Positions 1-7,238 of a DNA stretch of 26,329 bases are shown in pieces (the first letter of the stretch is position 1; the number at the start of each line of letters is the position of its first letter). The stretch comes from CAYXWM01 sp964468805. GTDB lineage: Bacteria; Bacillota; Clostridia; Lachnospirales; WRBF01. Under the pieces are notes generated by a model. That model did not search any database. It was not told the DNA's origin and worked only from the letters and a program-made list of their open reading frames with translations. The position numbers and the translations under genes are program-made. The DNA is taken from contig CAYXWM010000044.1 in the NCBI GenBank assembly GCA_964468805.1, positions 1 to 26,329 of the forward strand, written 5' to 3'.

Positions 1-55
1 GGACTTAAAATCCTTCGGGGGCAACCCCGTGCCGGTTCGAGTCCGGCTTCGGGCA
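1..55 (+). tRNA. tRNA-Leu (anticodon UAA), 3' part
   Basis: The window opens inside a class II tRNA. Bases 1-13 form the anticodon arm: stem GGA/TCC and loop CTTAAAA, which places TAA at the anticodon (decodes UUA). A long variable arm follows (GGGG..CCCC at about 17-28), then a T arm GCCGG-TTCGAGT-CCGGC at 31-47, the acceptor 3' strand TTCGGGC at 48-54 and an A discriminator at 55. CCA is not encoded. The 5' half lies outside the window. The long variable arm together with UAA fits leucine rather than serine or tyrosine. Confidence 0.9.
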
Positions 56-62
56 CATATTG

Positions 63-92
63 AAAATCGTCTTGAGAAAGGCGATTTTTTTT
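63..92 (+). terminator. Rho-independent terminator after tRNA-Leu
   Basis: An 11-bp stem, AAAATCGTCTT paired with AAAGGCGATTTT (one G-T pair), closes a GAGA loop and runs into eight T residues. It starts eight bases after the tRNA and should end the tRNA transcript. Confidence 0.85.
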
Positions 93-187
93 GTTGTGTT
101 TAGAAATGTATATAAGGCAACGGTAAATCAAAATTATAATTTTTTTACTTTATTAACAGTAACTATATAGATAAAGAAATATATATA

Positions 188-196
188 TGTTACAAT
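188..196 (+). promoter_or_regulatory. Candidate extended -10 for the orphan membrane protein gene
   Basis: TGTTACAAT is an extended -10 (TGn plus TACAAT) about 75 bases before the start codon, in very AT-rich DNA. No good -35 is seen, so this is a weak call. It is the only promoter-like candidate picked out between the tRNA terminator and the gene. Confidence 0.3.
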
Positions 197-270
197 ATAA
201 CATATTTGGTAATTGACAAATTATTTTTAGTTAAAAGTCTTTAAAATCTATATTGTTGAGGATTAATACG

Positions 271-1437
271 ATGGTAGATTCTAACCCTAGGAAGCGTAAA
301 AACAACAACAAACCACCTTTGATTGTTTTTACTAAGACATATATCATTATAAATAAACAGATATGTTATAATTTTTTTAAATATTTTATTAGTATACTTA
401 TAATTCCGTCAGTACTATGTTTATTTACGTATATTCTTTATTACCCAAATTATAATTCAATAGAACAAATGTTTAGCTTACTAATCATTGGTACTTTAGT
501 CAATGGTTTTATTAGTATTTTGGTGCACTCTCTATCCTTACTCTTCTACTGTATAAAGTGCAAGCCGGGAAAAGGGCACTTTCCTAAATTTCTTTACCCG
601 GAAAACTTTTTCATAATTTCTTCTATTCTTGTAATACTTTTTTTGTGCCTACTGCATTCTAATATGATTCCGGATACTTTAAATATTTTGGATACGAGAA
701 CCTACAATTCAAATTTGGTACTTATTTCATTGATATCAATAGTCATACTTATCATAACAATTACCCGTAATCTTCATATAAATTATAAATTTGACTTTTG
801 GTTTTTTAGAGTACCGTTTTTAAGTTATGATGTTTATTTAAGTAAAAGAATCAAGGAAACAGTTAGAATAAATGATAGTGAATTAGCCTTAAAACAGAAG
901 AATACGGGAATTGTAGTAAAAATAATGAATCTTGCCAATTTAATAACATCAATTATTATTTTTGCAGTTTTTACACTAATGGCAGACAAGGATATGGTTC
1001 GAACAAACAGTTTGTTTTTTATAGTTATCAGTTTTATTATTGTTAGAACTATATCCAGATGTTCTGAGATTATTTATGCTTTTTACATAGATACAATGTA
1101 TCCCAAGAAAGATCATGATAAAAACACGAATTTGCGCCCTGTGGAGCGTGTTGGGCTTGCAATACTATCTATGATTGAGATAACGTTTTTGTTTGCACCT
1201 ATATATCTTTATTTCTATTTACTTTTACCTGAAAACAATAAAGCACTTAAATTTGGACACAACATAATATCTTTATTTTATAGCTTCGGAATTACTACAT
1301 ATAAATCAATAGATTTTACTAAGCTTAGTCGAAGTGTCTGTATTGTAATAGTTTTACATGTTATTACAAGTATGACTTTAACAGTATTCACACTAGCAAG
1401 ATATATATCTGAGATTAAATCGGGAAACGAAAAATAA
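271..1437 (+). CDS. Orphan multi-pass membrane protein with degenerate ion-channel-like C-terminal pore segment
   Basis: Protein of 388 residues. I chose ATG 271, preceded by GAGG nine bases upstream, over the in-frame TTG at 253, which has no site. After a basic N-terminus (PRKRKNNNK) there are about six to eight hydrophobic segments: roughly residues 30-52, 63-90, 107-128, 145-165, 220-238, 248-265, 294-325 and 355-375. A hydrophilic stretch lies near 175-215. The last part resembles the pore helix, filter and inner helix of two-TM potassium-channel modules: FYSFGITTYKSID aligns with the usual YFS..T.TT.GYGD, but GYG is replaced by KSI at about 345-347 while the following Asp is kept. Function is unknown; a non-conducting channel relative or membrane sensor is an inference. 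Base composition is visibly more AT-rich than the neighbouring operon and the gene sits directly behind a tRNA, which suggests transfer. It stands alone. Confidence 0.8.
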   Translation: MVDSNPRKRKNNNKPPLIVFTKTYIIINKQICYNFFKYFISILIIPSVLCLFTYILYYPNYNSIEQMFSLLIIGTLVNGFISILVHSLSLLFYCIKCKPGKGHFPKFLYPENFFIISSILVILFLCLLHSNMIPDTLNILDTRTYNSNLVLISLISIVILIITITRNLHINYKFDFWFFRVPFLSYDVYLSKRIKETVRINDSELALKQKNTGIVVKIMNLANLITSIIIFAVFTLMADKDMVRTNSLFFIVISFIIVRTISRCSEIIYAFYIDTMYPKKDHDKNTNLRPVERVGLAILSMIEITFLFAPIYLYFYLLLPENNKALKFGHNIISLFYSFGITTYKSIDFTKLSRSVCIVIVLHVITSMTLTVFTLARYISEIKSGNEK

Positions 1438-1517
1438 AAATAGAATTTCTCTTGATTGCATAATTGTGATTAAATTATCACCAACAAATCATTACCCCAA
1501 CCACCAACAAAAAACAC

Positions 1518-1544
1518 TTGACAACAACCCCCAATTGTTATAAT
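1518..1544 (+). promoter_or_regulatory. Sigma-A-type promoter of the ylxM-ffh operon
   Basis: TTGACA at 1518-1523 and TATAAT at 1539-1544 both match the consensus exactly. The spacer is short (15 bp), but the -10 is of the extended kind (TGT before TATAAT), which can compensate. Transcription would start near 1551 and leave a leader of about 150 bases before ylxM. Confidence 0.65.
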
Positions 1545-1576
1545 CTATATAAGCATTAAAGTAAAAATACTTTATA

Positions 1577-1655
1577 CTTTAAAAACACCCAAATACGGTC
1601 TTTGTTTCAAACAAAGCCTACAAAAGTGATTTATCCCTCAATACGGGTGTTAAAG
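1577..1655 (+). promoter_or_regulatory. Structured leader in front of ylxM-ffh
   Basis: The 5' leader can fold into an outer stem, CTTTA(aaa)ACACCC at 1577-1590 with GGGTGTTAAAG at 1645-1655. Within it lies a hairpin GG-CTTTG..CAAAG-CC at 1597-1618. It does not match a riboswitch or T-box that I recognise. A regulatory role is inferred from position and pairing only. Confidence 0.4.
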
Positions 1656-1664
1656 AGAGTATTA

Positions 1665-1709
1665 ATGGCACACCAACAAAAATATCGGTTAGGATTGAAC
1701 CATGGATAA
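1665..1709 (+). CDS. Possible 14-residue leader reading frame overlapping ylxM
   Basis: ATG 1665 opens a frame MAHQQKYRLGLNHG whose stop codon (1707-1709) lies inside the first codons of ylxM in another frame. The upstream AGAG at about 1655 is a weak ribosome site. Such an overlap could couple translation, but ylxM also has its own AGGA site, so this may be chance. Confidence 0.2.
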   Translation: MAHQQKYRLGLNHG

Positions 1710-2031
1710 ATTGAGGCTGACCTTATTGTTCGATTTTTATTCGGCGTTATTAACCGAGAAACAGAGTTTATTTTTCGAACTTTACTTTTTCAACGACCTT
1801 TCCTTAAATGAAATCGCCGAGCAATACGGTATTTCACCCCAGGCGGTAAGCGATTTGCTGAAAAGAACCGCAAAGTTGCTGGAGGATTACGAAGGGAAGT
1901 TGAATCTTTTGGAAAAACACAATTTCCGTCTGGAAAAGGTTAGGGAATTGACGGTTTTTCTTGATAAACAATCCCGGGATACGGAATCCCAAAATCATAT
2001 AAAAGAATTATTGGCGGAAATATCGGAATAA
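1702..2031 (+). CDS. ylxM: YlxM/p13-family helix-turn-helix protein of the SRP operon
   Basis: This 109-residue protein belongs to the UPF0122 (YlxM) family, which accompanies ffh in Firmicutes and is related to the sigma-70 region 4 fold. The N-terminal part (YSALLTEKQSLFFELYFFND) leads into a helix-turn-helix around residues 33-57 (SLNEIAEQYGISPQAVSDLL), followed by a charged helical tail. In streptococci the family has been linked to modulating SRP GTPase activity. Here that is inferred from family and from ffh starting 19 bases downstream. The ATG has AGGA eight bases upstream. Length is normal for the family. Confidence 0.9.
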   Translation: MDKLRLTLLFDFYSALLTEKQSLFFELYFFNDLSLNEIAEQYGISPQAVSDLLKRTAKLLEDYEGKLNLLEKHNFRLEKVRELTVFLDKQSRDTESQNHIKELLAEISE

Positions 2032-2050
2032 ACAAACAGGAAGTGTTAAT

Positions 2051-3391
2051 ATGGCATTTGAAGCTTTAACCTCAAAACTATCCGAAGTCTTTAAAAACCT
2101 AAAAAGCAAAGGCAGGTTAACCGAAAAGGACGTAACAGTTGCAATGCGAGAGGTTAAGCTTGCCTTATTGGAAGCGGACGTTAACTTTAAAATCGTTAAG
2201 GATTTTATAAAACGTGTCAGCGACAAGGCTGTGGGCGAATCGGTGTTGCAGGGCTTAAATCCGGCTCAACAGGTTATCAAGGTAGTTAACGACGAATTGA
2301 TAGACCTGCTGGGAACGGCTCAAAGTAAGCTGACCTTTTCCCAAAAACCGCCCACCGTTTACATTATGGTCGGTTTGCAAGGTGCCGGTAAAACCACCAC
2401 CACCGGAAAATTGGCGGCAATGTTGAAAAAACAGGGCAAAAACCCCTTGTTAGTAGCCTGTGACGTTTACAGACCTGCGGCTATAAAACAGCTTCAAATT
2501 GTCGGCTCTGCTTGCTCCGTGCCGGTTTTTGAAATGAGCGACACCAACAAGCCGGTGGATATAGCCAAGGCAGCCCTAGCCAACGCTCAACGCAACCAAA
2601 ACGACATAGTTATCATAGACACCGCCGGTCGTCTGCATATAGACTCGGACTTGATGCAGGAGTTAAACGATATAAAAACAGCGGTAAGACCCCAGGAAAT
2701 CCTTCTGGTGGCGGATGCTATGACCGGTCAGGATGCGGTAACCGTTGCTGAATCCTTTAATGAACAACTGGGTATAGACGGCATTATCCTAACCAAGCTG
2801 GACGGCGACGCCAGAGGCGGTTGTGCCTTGAGCATTAGAGCCATTACCCAAAAGCCTATAAAATTTGTAGGTATGGGCGAAAAGCAATCCGAATTGGAAC
2901 CCTTCTTCCCGGACAGAATGGCATCCCGTATTTTGGGCATGGGTGACGTGCTTTCCCTTATCGAAAAGGCACAGGACATCTATGACGAAAAAGAAGCCCG
3001 TGAACTGGAAGCCAAAATTCGTAAAAATGACTTTACCCTCAACGATTTCCTAACCCAAATGCAACAGGTCAAAAAAATGGGACCTCTTAAAAATATGCTG
3101 GGAATGTTACCGGGTGTAGGCAATAAACTGAATCTGGATGATGTGGAAGTGGACGACAAGCTGTTGGCTCATGTAGAAGCGATTATCCTCTCCATGACGC
3201 CCTCAGAAAGAGAGAACCCGGAAATACTAAACGGCTCTCGTAAAAAACGCATAGCCCTCGGTTCCGGCAGGAATATACAAGAGGTAAATCGTTTGCTGAA
3301 ACAATTCGAAGAAATGAAAAAGGTCATGAAACAATTCTCCGACATGACCAAGGGTAAAAAAGGTAAGATGAATCTGCCCTTCTTTAAATAA
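2051..3391 (+). CDS. ffh: Signal recognition particle protein Ffh (SRP54)
   Basis: Ffh is the GTPase that binds SRP RNA and signal sequences on nascent chains and hands them to FtsY at the membrane. The 446-residue length is typical. The N domain covers about 1-95. The G domain shows G1 GLQGAGKTTTTGK at 108-120, DTAGRLHID at 190-198, TKLDGDARGG at 248-257 and GMGE near 274. The methionine-rich M domain (TQMQQVKKMGPLKNMLGMLP, and GSGRNIQEVNRLLKQFEEMK near 402) runs to the end. The start is supported by AGGAAGTG seven bases upstream. It is co-transcribed with ylxM and probably rpsP. The partner ftsY, which often sits upstream of ylxM, is not in this window. Confidence 0.98.
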   Translation: MAFEALTSKLSEVFKNLKSKGRLTEKDVTVAMREVKLALLEADVNFKIVKDFIKRVSDKAVGESVLQGLNPAQQVIKVVNDELIDLLGTAQSKLTFSQKPPTVYIMVGLQGAGKTTTTGKLAAMLKKQGKNPLLVACDVYRPAAIKQLQIVGSACSVPVFEMSDTNKPVDIAKAALANAQRNQNDIVIIDTAGRLHIDSDLMQELNDIKTAVRPQEILLVADAMTGQDAVTVAESFNEQLGIDGIILTKLDGDARGGCALSIRAITQKPIKFVGMGEKQSELEPFFPDRMASRILGMGDVLSLIEKAQDIYDEKEARELEAKIRKNDFTLNDFLTQMQQVKKMGPLKNMLGMLPGVGNKLNLDDVEVDDKLLAHVEAIILSMTPSERENPEILNGSRKKRIALGSGRNIQEVNRLLKQFEEMKKVMKQFSDMTKGKKGKMNLPFFK

Positions 3392-3476
3392 TAACAGCCT
3401 GTATATAAACTTCGCCGTGCCGGCAAGGTCGGCGAAGTAATATAAATTACAACTTAACAAAGGAAGTGTATTTAAC

Positions 3477-3719
3477 ATGATTAAAATCAGATTAAAACGT
3501 ATGGGAATGAAAAAAGCACCTTTCTATAGAATAGTAGTTGCTGACGCCAGAGCTCCCCGTGACGGCAAATTCATCGAAGAAATCGGTTACTATGATCCCT
3601 TGAAAGAACCCTCGGTTTTACAATTGGACGAAGAAGCAGCCAAAAAGTGGATTAAAAACGGAGCCCAACCTTCCGACACTGTAAGGTCCTTACTTAAAAG
3701 AGCAGGTATCCTTAACTAA
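3477..3719 (+). CDS. rpsP: 30S ribosomal protein S16
   Basis: This 80-residue protein has the standard S16 opening (MIKIRLKRMGMKKAPFYRIV) and the conserved ADARAPRDGKFIEEIGYYDP block at about 23-42. S16 is a structural protein of the small subunit needed for 16S rRNA folding. Its length is normal. An AGGAAGTG ribosome site like that of ffh precedes ATG 3477. It follows ffh by 85 bases, as in many Firmicutes, and probably shares its transcript. Confidence 0.98.
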   Translation: MIKIRLKRMGMKKAPFYRIVVADARAPRDGKFIEEIGYYDPLKEPSVLQLDEEAAKKWIKNGAQPSDTVRSLLKRAGILN

Positions 3720-3738
3720 TTTCCTTATTCAAAAAAGC

Positions 3739-3776
3739 AAGCTTATTTTTGACCCTTACTCATCAAAAATAAGCTT
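3739..3776 (+). repeat. Strong inverted repeat between rpsP and khpA
   Basis: A 14-bp perfect stem, AAGCTTATTTTTGA with TCAAAAATAAGCTT, encloses a 10-base loop. Only a few T residues follow, so it is a weak terminator at best. It may act as an attenuator, or protect the 3' end of the S16 message while letting some transcription pass into khpA. Confidence 0.55.
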
Positions 3777-3817
3777 TTGGGCGTATTTTTAAACTACTTA
3801 ATTTTTTGGAGGATAAT

Positions 3818-4051
3818 ATGAAAGATTTATTGAAATTAATTGCCGGAAATTTAGTAGACAAGCCTGAAGAAGTAAAAGTTACAGAAACCATAGACGAAGC
3901 CAATAAATCCGTACTGCTTGTTTTAAGCGTGGCACCGGAAGATATGGGCAAAGTCATAGGAAAACAAGGTCGTATAGCCAAAGCTATCCGCACCGTCATG
4001 AAAGCCGCCGCCATCCACGAAAACAAACACGTTACCATCGAAATTTCCTGA
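3818..4051 (+). CDS. khpA: KH-domain RNA-binding protein KhpA (YlqC)
   Basis: A 77-residue single KH-domain protein. The core V.PEDMGKVIGKQGRIAKAIRTVM at about 42-63 contains the GKQG form of the GXXG RNA-binding loop. KhpA with KhpB (Jag/EloR) binds RNA and affects cell elongation and division in several Firmicutes; it is regularly encoded between rpsP and rimM. I start it at ATG 3818, which has GGAGG six bases upstream. The in-frame TTG at 3806 overlaps that site and is unlikely. A strong terminator follows. Confidence 0.93.
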   Translation: MKDLLKLIAGNLVDKPEEVKVTETIDEANKSVLLVLSVAPEDMGKVIGKQGRIAKAIRTVMKAAAIHENKHVTIEIS

Positions 4052-4088
4052 AAGGTAACCCAAACGGCGTCTTTAAACCAAAATAATC

Positions 4089-4143
4089 GAGGGAGCAGAG
4101 CCATAAAACATTTACTTAAATGTTTTGCTCTCTCCCTTTTTTT
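4089..4143 (+). terminator. Rho-independent terminator after khpA
   Basis: A long hairpin pairs GAGGGAG(c)AGAGC with GCTCTCTCCC and has an inner AAAACATTT/AAATGTTTT stem with an ACTT loop. It ends in seven T residues. It sits inside what is usually one operon and should separate khpA from rimM-trmD or reduce read-through. Confidence 0.85.
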
Positions 4144-4148
4144 AAAAT

Positions 4149-4215
4149 GTTAAAGTCTTTTTGAAAGGGGTTTGGGGAAAACTTTTTCTTCAGAAAAAGT
4201 TTTCCCCAAGGTCTT
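4149..4215 (-). repeat. Dispersed hairpin element, copy 1 (upstream of rimM)
   Basis: A perfect 17-bp stem, TTGGGGAAAACTTTTTC with its complement, occupies 4172-4209 around a four-base loop. Its family tail (read on the minus strand as CTTTCAAAAAGACTTTAAC) lies at 4149-4168. Compared with the copies at 9188 and 12719, stem pairs are changed on both arms together (GAGGGAAAC to GGGGAAAAC), so pairing is preserved. Confidence 0.8.
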
Positions 4216-4253
4216 GCTCTTTCCTGCCTTTAACAACACACAAGGAGGCTTTT

Positions 4254-4757
4254 TTGAAATACTTAGAAGTAGGTAAAATAGTAAATACCCAAGGTCTAAA
4301 AGGCGAGGTAAGAATTATCTCCTTTTCGGATAACCCTAAACGCTTCGAACTGTTGGATAAGGTAGAAGCGGTCTTGGGCAACAAAACTGCGGAACTGACC
4401 GTGGAAAAAGTTTGGTACAACAAAAACTTCGTTATCGTAAAATTCGCGGAATTTATGGATATCAACGCCGCAGAAAAATATAAAAACGCTCTGTTGCGTA
4501 TACCCTTCGACCAAGCCTTGCCCTTGGACACCGACGAATACTATATAGGCGATTTGTATGATATGCGTGTAGAAACGGAAGAGGGCGAGTTTCTGGGCGA
4601 AATCAGCGATATAATTTTCACCGGTGCAAACGACGTTTATGTAGTCTCCCAACCCGGTCAAAAGGATATTTTACTGCCTGCAATTAAGTCCTGCATAATC
4701 AAGGTAGACGTTGCAAACAAAACCATGACCGTTCGCCTGCCGGAGGGCTTATTATAA
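4254..4757 (+). CDS. rimM: Ribosome maturation factor RimM
   Basis: RimM binds S19 and assists maturation of the 30S head and 16S rRNA processing. I call 167 residues from TTG 4254, which has a perfect AAGGAGG five bases upstream. This start matches the usual beginning of the family (KYLEVGKIVNTQGLKGEVRI). A longer frame from ATG 4161 runs through the hairpin element and is not credible. The N-terminal RimM barrel covers about 1-85; a PRC-barrel covers about 92-165 (DEYYIGDLYDMRV, GANDVYVV, ILLPAI). The stop overlaps the trmD start by one base (TAATG), so the two are translationally coupled. Confidence 0.95.
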   Translation: MKYLEVGKIVNTQGLKGEVRIISFSDNPKRFELLDKVEAVLGNKTAELTVEKVWYNKNFVIVKFAEFMDINAAEKYKNALLRIPFDQALPLDTDEYYIGDLYDMRVETEEGEFLGEISDIIFTGANDVYVVSQPGQKDILLPAIKSCIIKVDVANKTMTVRLPEGLL

Positions 4758-5434
4758 TGGATTTTCATATACTTACCCTTTTTCCCGAAATGATAGATAC
4801 CGGTCTGGATCACAGCATAATCAAAAGAGGCAGAGACAGCGGTATAATCAATATAAACTGCGTAAACATTCGCGACTTTTCAGGCAACAAACACGGTCAG
4901 GTAGACGATTATCCCTACGGCGGCGGTGTGGGTATGGTCATGAAACCCCAACCAATATACGATGCCTATATGTCCGTAAAAGCCGGGCTTAAAACCTCCG
5001 CACCGGTTATCTACATGAGCCCACAGGGCAGAACCTTCGACCAGGAATGTGCAAGAGAACTTGCCCTTCTGCCGGAAGCGGTAATACTTTGCGGTCATTA
5101 TGAGGGCGTAGACCAACGTGTGCTGGACGAAATAGTTACCCATGAGATTTCCATAGGCGATTATGTACTTACCGGCGGAGAATTGGCGGCAATGGTGGTT
5201 ATAGACGCGGTTTCTCGCTTAATACCGGGTGTTTTAAGCAAAGCCGAAGCCACACAAGAGGAAAGCTTTACCCAAAACCTCCTGGAATACCCCCAATACA
5301 CAAGACCCCCGGTTTTCCTGGACAGACCCGTTCCGGAAATACTCCTGTCCGGTCACCACGAGAACATAAAAAAATGGCGTGACCGCCAATCTTATTTAAC
5401 AACAAAACGAAAACGCCCGGATTTGCTGGGTTAA
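4757..5434 (+). CDS. trmD: tRNA (guanine37-N1)-methyltransferase TrmD
   Basis: TrmD uses S-adenosylmethionine to methylate G37 next to the anticodon and so prevents +1 frameshifting. The 225-residue protein has the SPOUT (trefoil-knot) fold signatures: MDFHILTLFPEM at the start, DDYPYGGGVGMVMKPQP near 50-66, CGHYEGVDQR at about 111-120 and the knot loop EISIGDYVLTGGELAAMV at 129-146. Length is normal. It overlaps rimM by one base. The ribosomal protein L19 gene (rplS), which commonly follows trmD, is absent; a terminator and a convergent gene come next. Confidence 0.97.
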   Translation: MDFHILTLFPEMIDTGLDHSIIKRGRDSGIININCVNIRDFSGNKHGQVDDYPYGGGVGMVMKPQPIYDAYMSVKAGLKTSAPVIYMSPQGRTFDQECARELALLPEAVILCGHYEGVDQRVLDEIVTHEISIGDYVLTGGELAAMVVIDAVSRLIPGVLSKAEATQEESFTQNLLEYPQYTRPPVFLDRPVPEILLSGHHENIKKWRDRQSYLTTKRKRPDLLG

Positions 5435-5472
5435 ACACAAATATGCTTTTATCTTTTATATTCAGCTTTTTT

Positions 5473-5542
5473 AAAAAAGAAAGCTTGAGGTAGAACCCAT
5501 TCTCTCGTTAGAAAAAAGGTTTTCTGTCTCAAGCTCTTTTTT
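5473..5542. terminator. Bidirectional terminator between trmD and the GAF-PAS gene, containing a hairpin-family copy
   Basis: AAGCTTGAG and CTCAAGCT arms are flanked by an A-run on the left and six T residues on the right, so it can terminate both convergent genes. The interior, read on the minus strand, is AGAAAACCTTTTTTC, a spacer and GGGTTCTACCTCAA. It closely matches the element at 20790-20836, so this is copy 5 of the dispersed hairpin family used as part of a terminator. Confidence 0.8.
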
Positions 5543-5544
5543 GT

Positions 5545-7146
5545 TTAATATAAAAATACAAATAACTTCCCTGACCCCTTGAGATTGTTAACCATTACTG
5601 AAATATTAATGTTAATGTCTTTGTCGGAGCCTTTCAGTCGATAACGCCACTCCCCGCGGCTTGCTGTAGATGCCGCGTCTTGTATGCATTTCTTTAGCTC
5701 GTCTTCGTTTTCAAAGAATGAATACAAGGGCAATCCGGTTATGTTTTCGCTGTTAAGTATGTTACAGGCATTGCCGTTAGCCATCTCTATTATTCCGTTC
5801 TCATCGGCAAAAATCAAGGCACGGGAACTGCTGTCCAACACTTTCAAAGAAAATTCCTTTTCAAACCAAAGTGCCGTTTCCACGTTTTTAAGGGTGGTTA
5901 TATCCTTGGTAACGTTGGTCATGCCTATAACTTCGCCGTTAAGGTCATATCTGGCAAAAAGTATCATTTCCGCAAAATAAGGGGACCCGTCCTTCTTAAA
6001 ACGCCAACCGCTCTCTGTGAATTTACCTTCTTTTAAGGCAGTTTCCAGACGTTTGCGTAACTTTCCGGACTTGATTTCATCTTCGGAATTAACCATCTCT
6101 ATGTTCTTGCCCAAAACTTCGTCCGCCGTATAGCCCAAAAGCAATTCAGCACCCTTGTTCCATGTAACAACAGTGCCGTCCTTATCCATGGCGTAAATGG
6201 CGTAATCTTTGATACTGTCTATAATGTCGTTTAAGAAGCGGGTACGCTCCTGTACCTTTTTTTCCAAGTCGTCGTTAAGGTTTTGTATAAGCCGATTTTG
6301 GAACTTTAATTCGTTGGTAAGGCGTTTGGTCTTTTCGTAGGTTATACCGTTACCCACCGCAACGCCCACATAATATTTAATAAGCTCTATCATGTCTGTT
6401 TGTTCAGAAGAATAGTGGTATATACTGGCGAAAACCAAGGTGCCTATAATTTGGTCGCGGTTCATAATGGGCACTATCATAATGCTTCGGGGCTTGATTT
6501 TACCCAAGAAAGTACGGATAACGTAAACCGTATCGTCCGGTATGTCGTTAAGAATTTGCACCTGTTTCTTAACCAGTGCCGTGCCCACCAAACCTTCACC
6601 CAGCACTAGGTCAAATTCCGAATAAAGGTTCTTTGAAAAACCCAAAGAATGCTTGATTTCAAGCTTTCCGCTTAACTGATTAACTAAATAAAAAGCGCCG
6701 CAATTGCTCTTGGTAACGTCAATCAGCTTGGGCATCAAATCTTCCAGCAGTTTATCAAGTTCCATATTTACCGCAACCGAATTAACTATATTAAGTATCT
6801 CACTGCGGTTTTTTTCCTTGAGGTTGAGTGCTTCTTTGATGTCGTCTATTTTTTTGTATAGGACTTGGAATCGCTCGTTATCATGTTGATGAACGGTACA
6901 GTCGGCTTGTTCGTTTAGCAGGCTGTCCAGAAAACGGGTAAGGGTTGCTATGTGTTGTTGGGTTCTCATATTGCAGAAATATTTGCAAGCAAAGTACACA
7001 AAAGCCGAGGCGGTAACTATGCAAAAGGCAAATGAAATCAGTTTTTCTTCGAAGGAAACGAATAAAACTAACCCAAGAACAGACATCAGCAGCAATACCA
7101 GCACCAAAGCAATACGAATGATAATTTCCTTAGTGTGATTTGTCAT
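5545..7146 (-). CDS. Membrane-anchored GAF-PAS-PAS sensory protein without output domain
   Basis: A 533-residue protein. Two membrane helices lie at about 8-30 and 34-56, then a charged linker. A GAF domain covers about 115-265 (LGFSKNLYSEFDLVLGEGLVGTALV, then IMIVPIM and IGTLVFAS), and a coiled coil about 268-300 (LNDDLEKKVQERTRFL). PAS 1 spans about 303-420 with PAC sequence (WNKGAELLLGYTADEVLGKN; GWRFKKDGSPYFAEM). PAS 2 runs from about 428 to the C-terminus. No histidine kinase, GGDEF, EAL, HD-GYP or methyl-accepting module is present; the chain simply ends after PAS 2. It may act through protein contacts, or be a kinase that lost its output part. The ligand is unknown. AAGG precedes the ATG. 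The GAF and PAS calls are firm; the function is not. Confidence 0.85.
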   Translation of the reverse strand: MTNHTKEIIIRIALVLVLLLMSVLGLVLFVSFEEKLISFAFCIVTASAFVYFACKYFCNMRTQQHIATLTRFLDSLLNEQADCTVHQHDNERFQVLYKKIDDIKEALNLKEKNRSEILNIVNSVAVNMELDKLLEDLMPKLIDVTKSNCGAFYLVNQLSGKLEIKHSLGFSKNLYSEFDLVLGEGLVGTALVKKQVQILNDIPDDTVYVIRTFLGKIKPRSIMIVPIMNRDQIIGTLVFASIYHYSSEQTDMIELIKYYVGVAVGNGITYEKTKRLTNELKFQNRLIQNLNDDLEKKVQERTRFLNDIIDSIKDYAIYAMDKDGTVVTWNKGAELLLGYTADEVLGKNIEMVNSEDEIKSGKLRKRLETALKEGKFTESGWRFKKDGSPYFAEMILFARYDLNGEVIGMTNVTKDITTLKNVETALWFEKEFSLKVLDSSSRALIFADENGIIEMANGNACNILNSENITGLPLYSFFENEDELKKCIQDAASTASRGEWRYRLKGSDKDININISVMVNNLKGSGKLFVFLY

Positions 7147-7238
7147 ATTAAAACCCTTTCAGGCTAAAAATCATTGGACGTTAGGGATATTTGGGAACTG
7201 CTTTTTATTATAATACAAACAATAAGGATTAAAGTTGC

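Noticed and set aside
1..252. Prophage or integrative element attachment site at tRNA-Leu
   Set aside because: No integrase gene and no second copy of the tRNA 3' end was seen in the window; only one orphan gene lies beside it.
1438..1701. SRP RNA gene (ffs) next to ffh
   Set aside because: The region folds as a leader but does not show the SRP RNA helix 8 core with its GGAA-type tetraloop.
4161..4253. N-terminal extension of rimM
   Set aside because: It is translated from hairpin copy 1, lacks a ribosome site, and the TTG at 4254 has a perfect AAGGAGG and the family start.
7207..7212. TATAAT as promoter of the GAF-PAS gene
   Set aside because: The -10 hexamer on the minus strand is perfect, but no acceptable -35 is found at 16-18 bases, so it was not listed as a feature.
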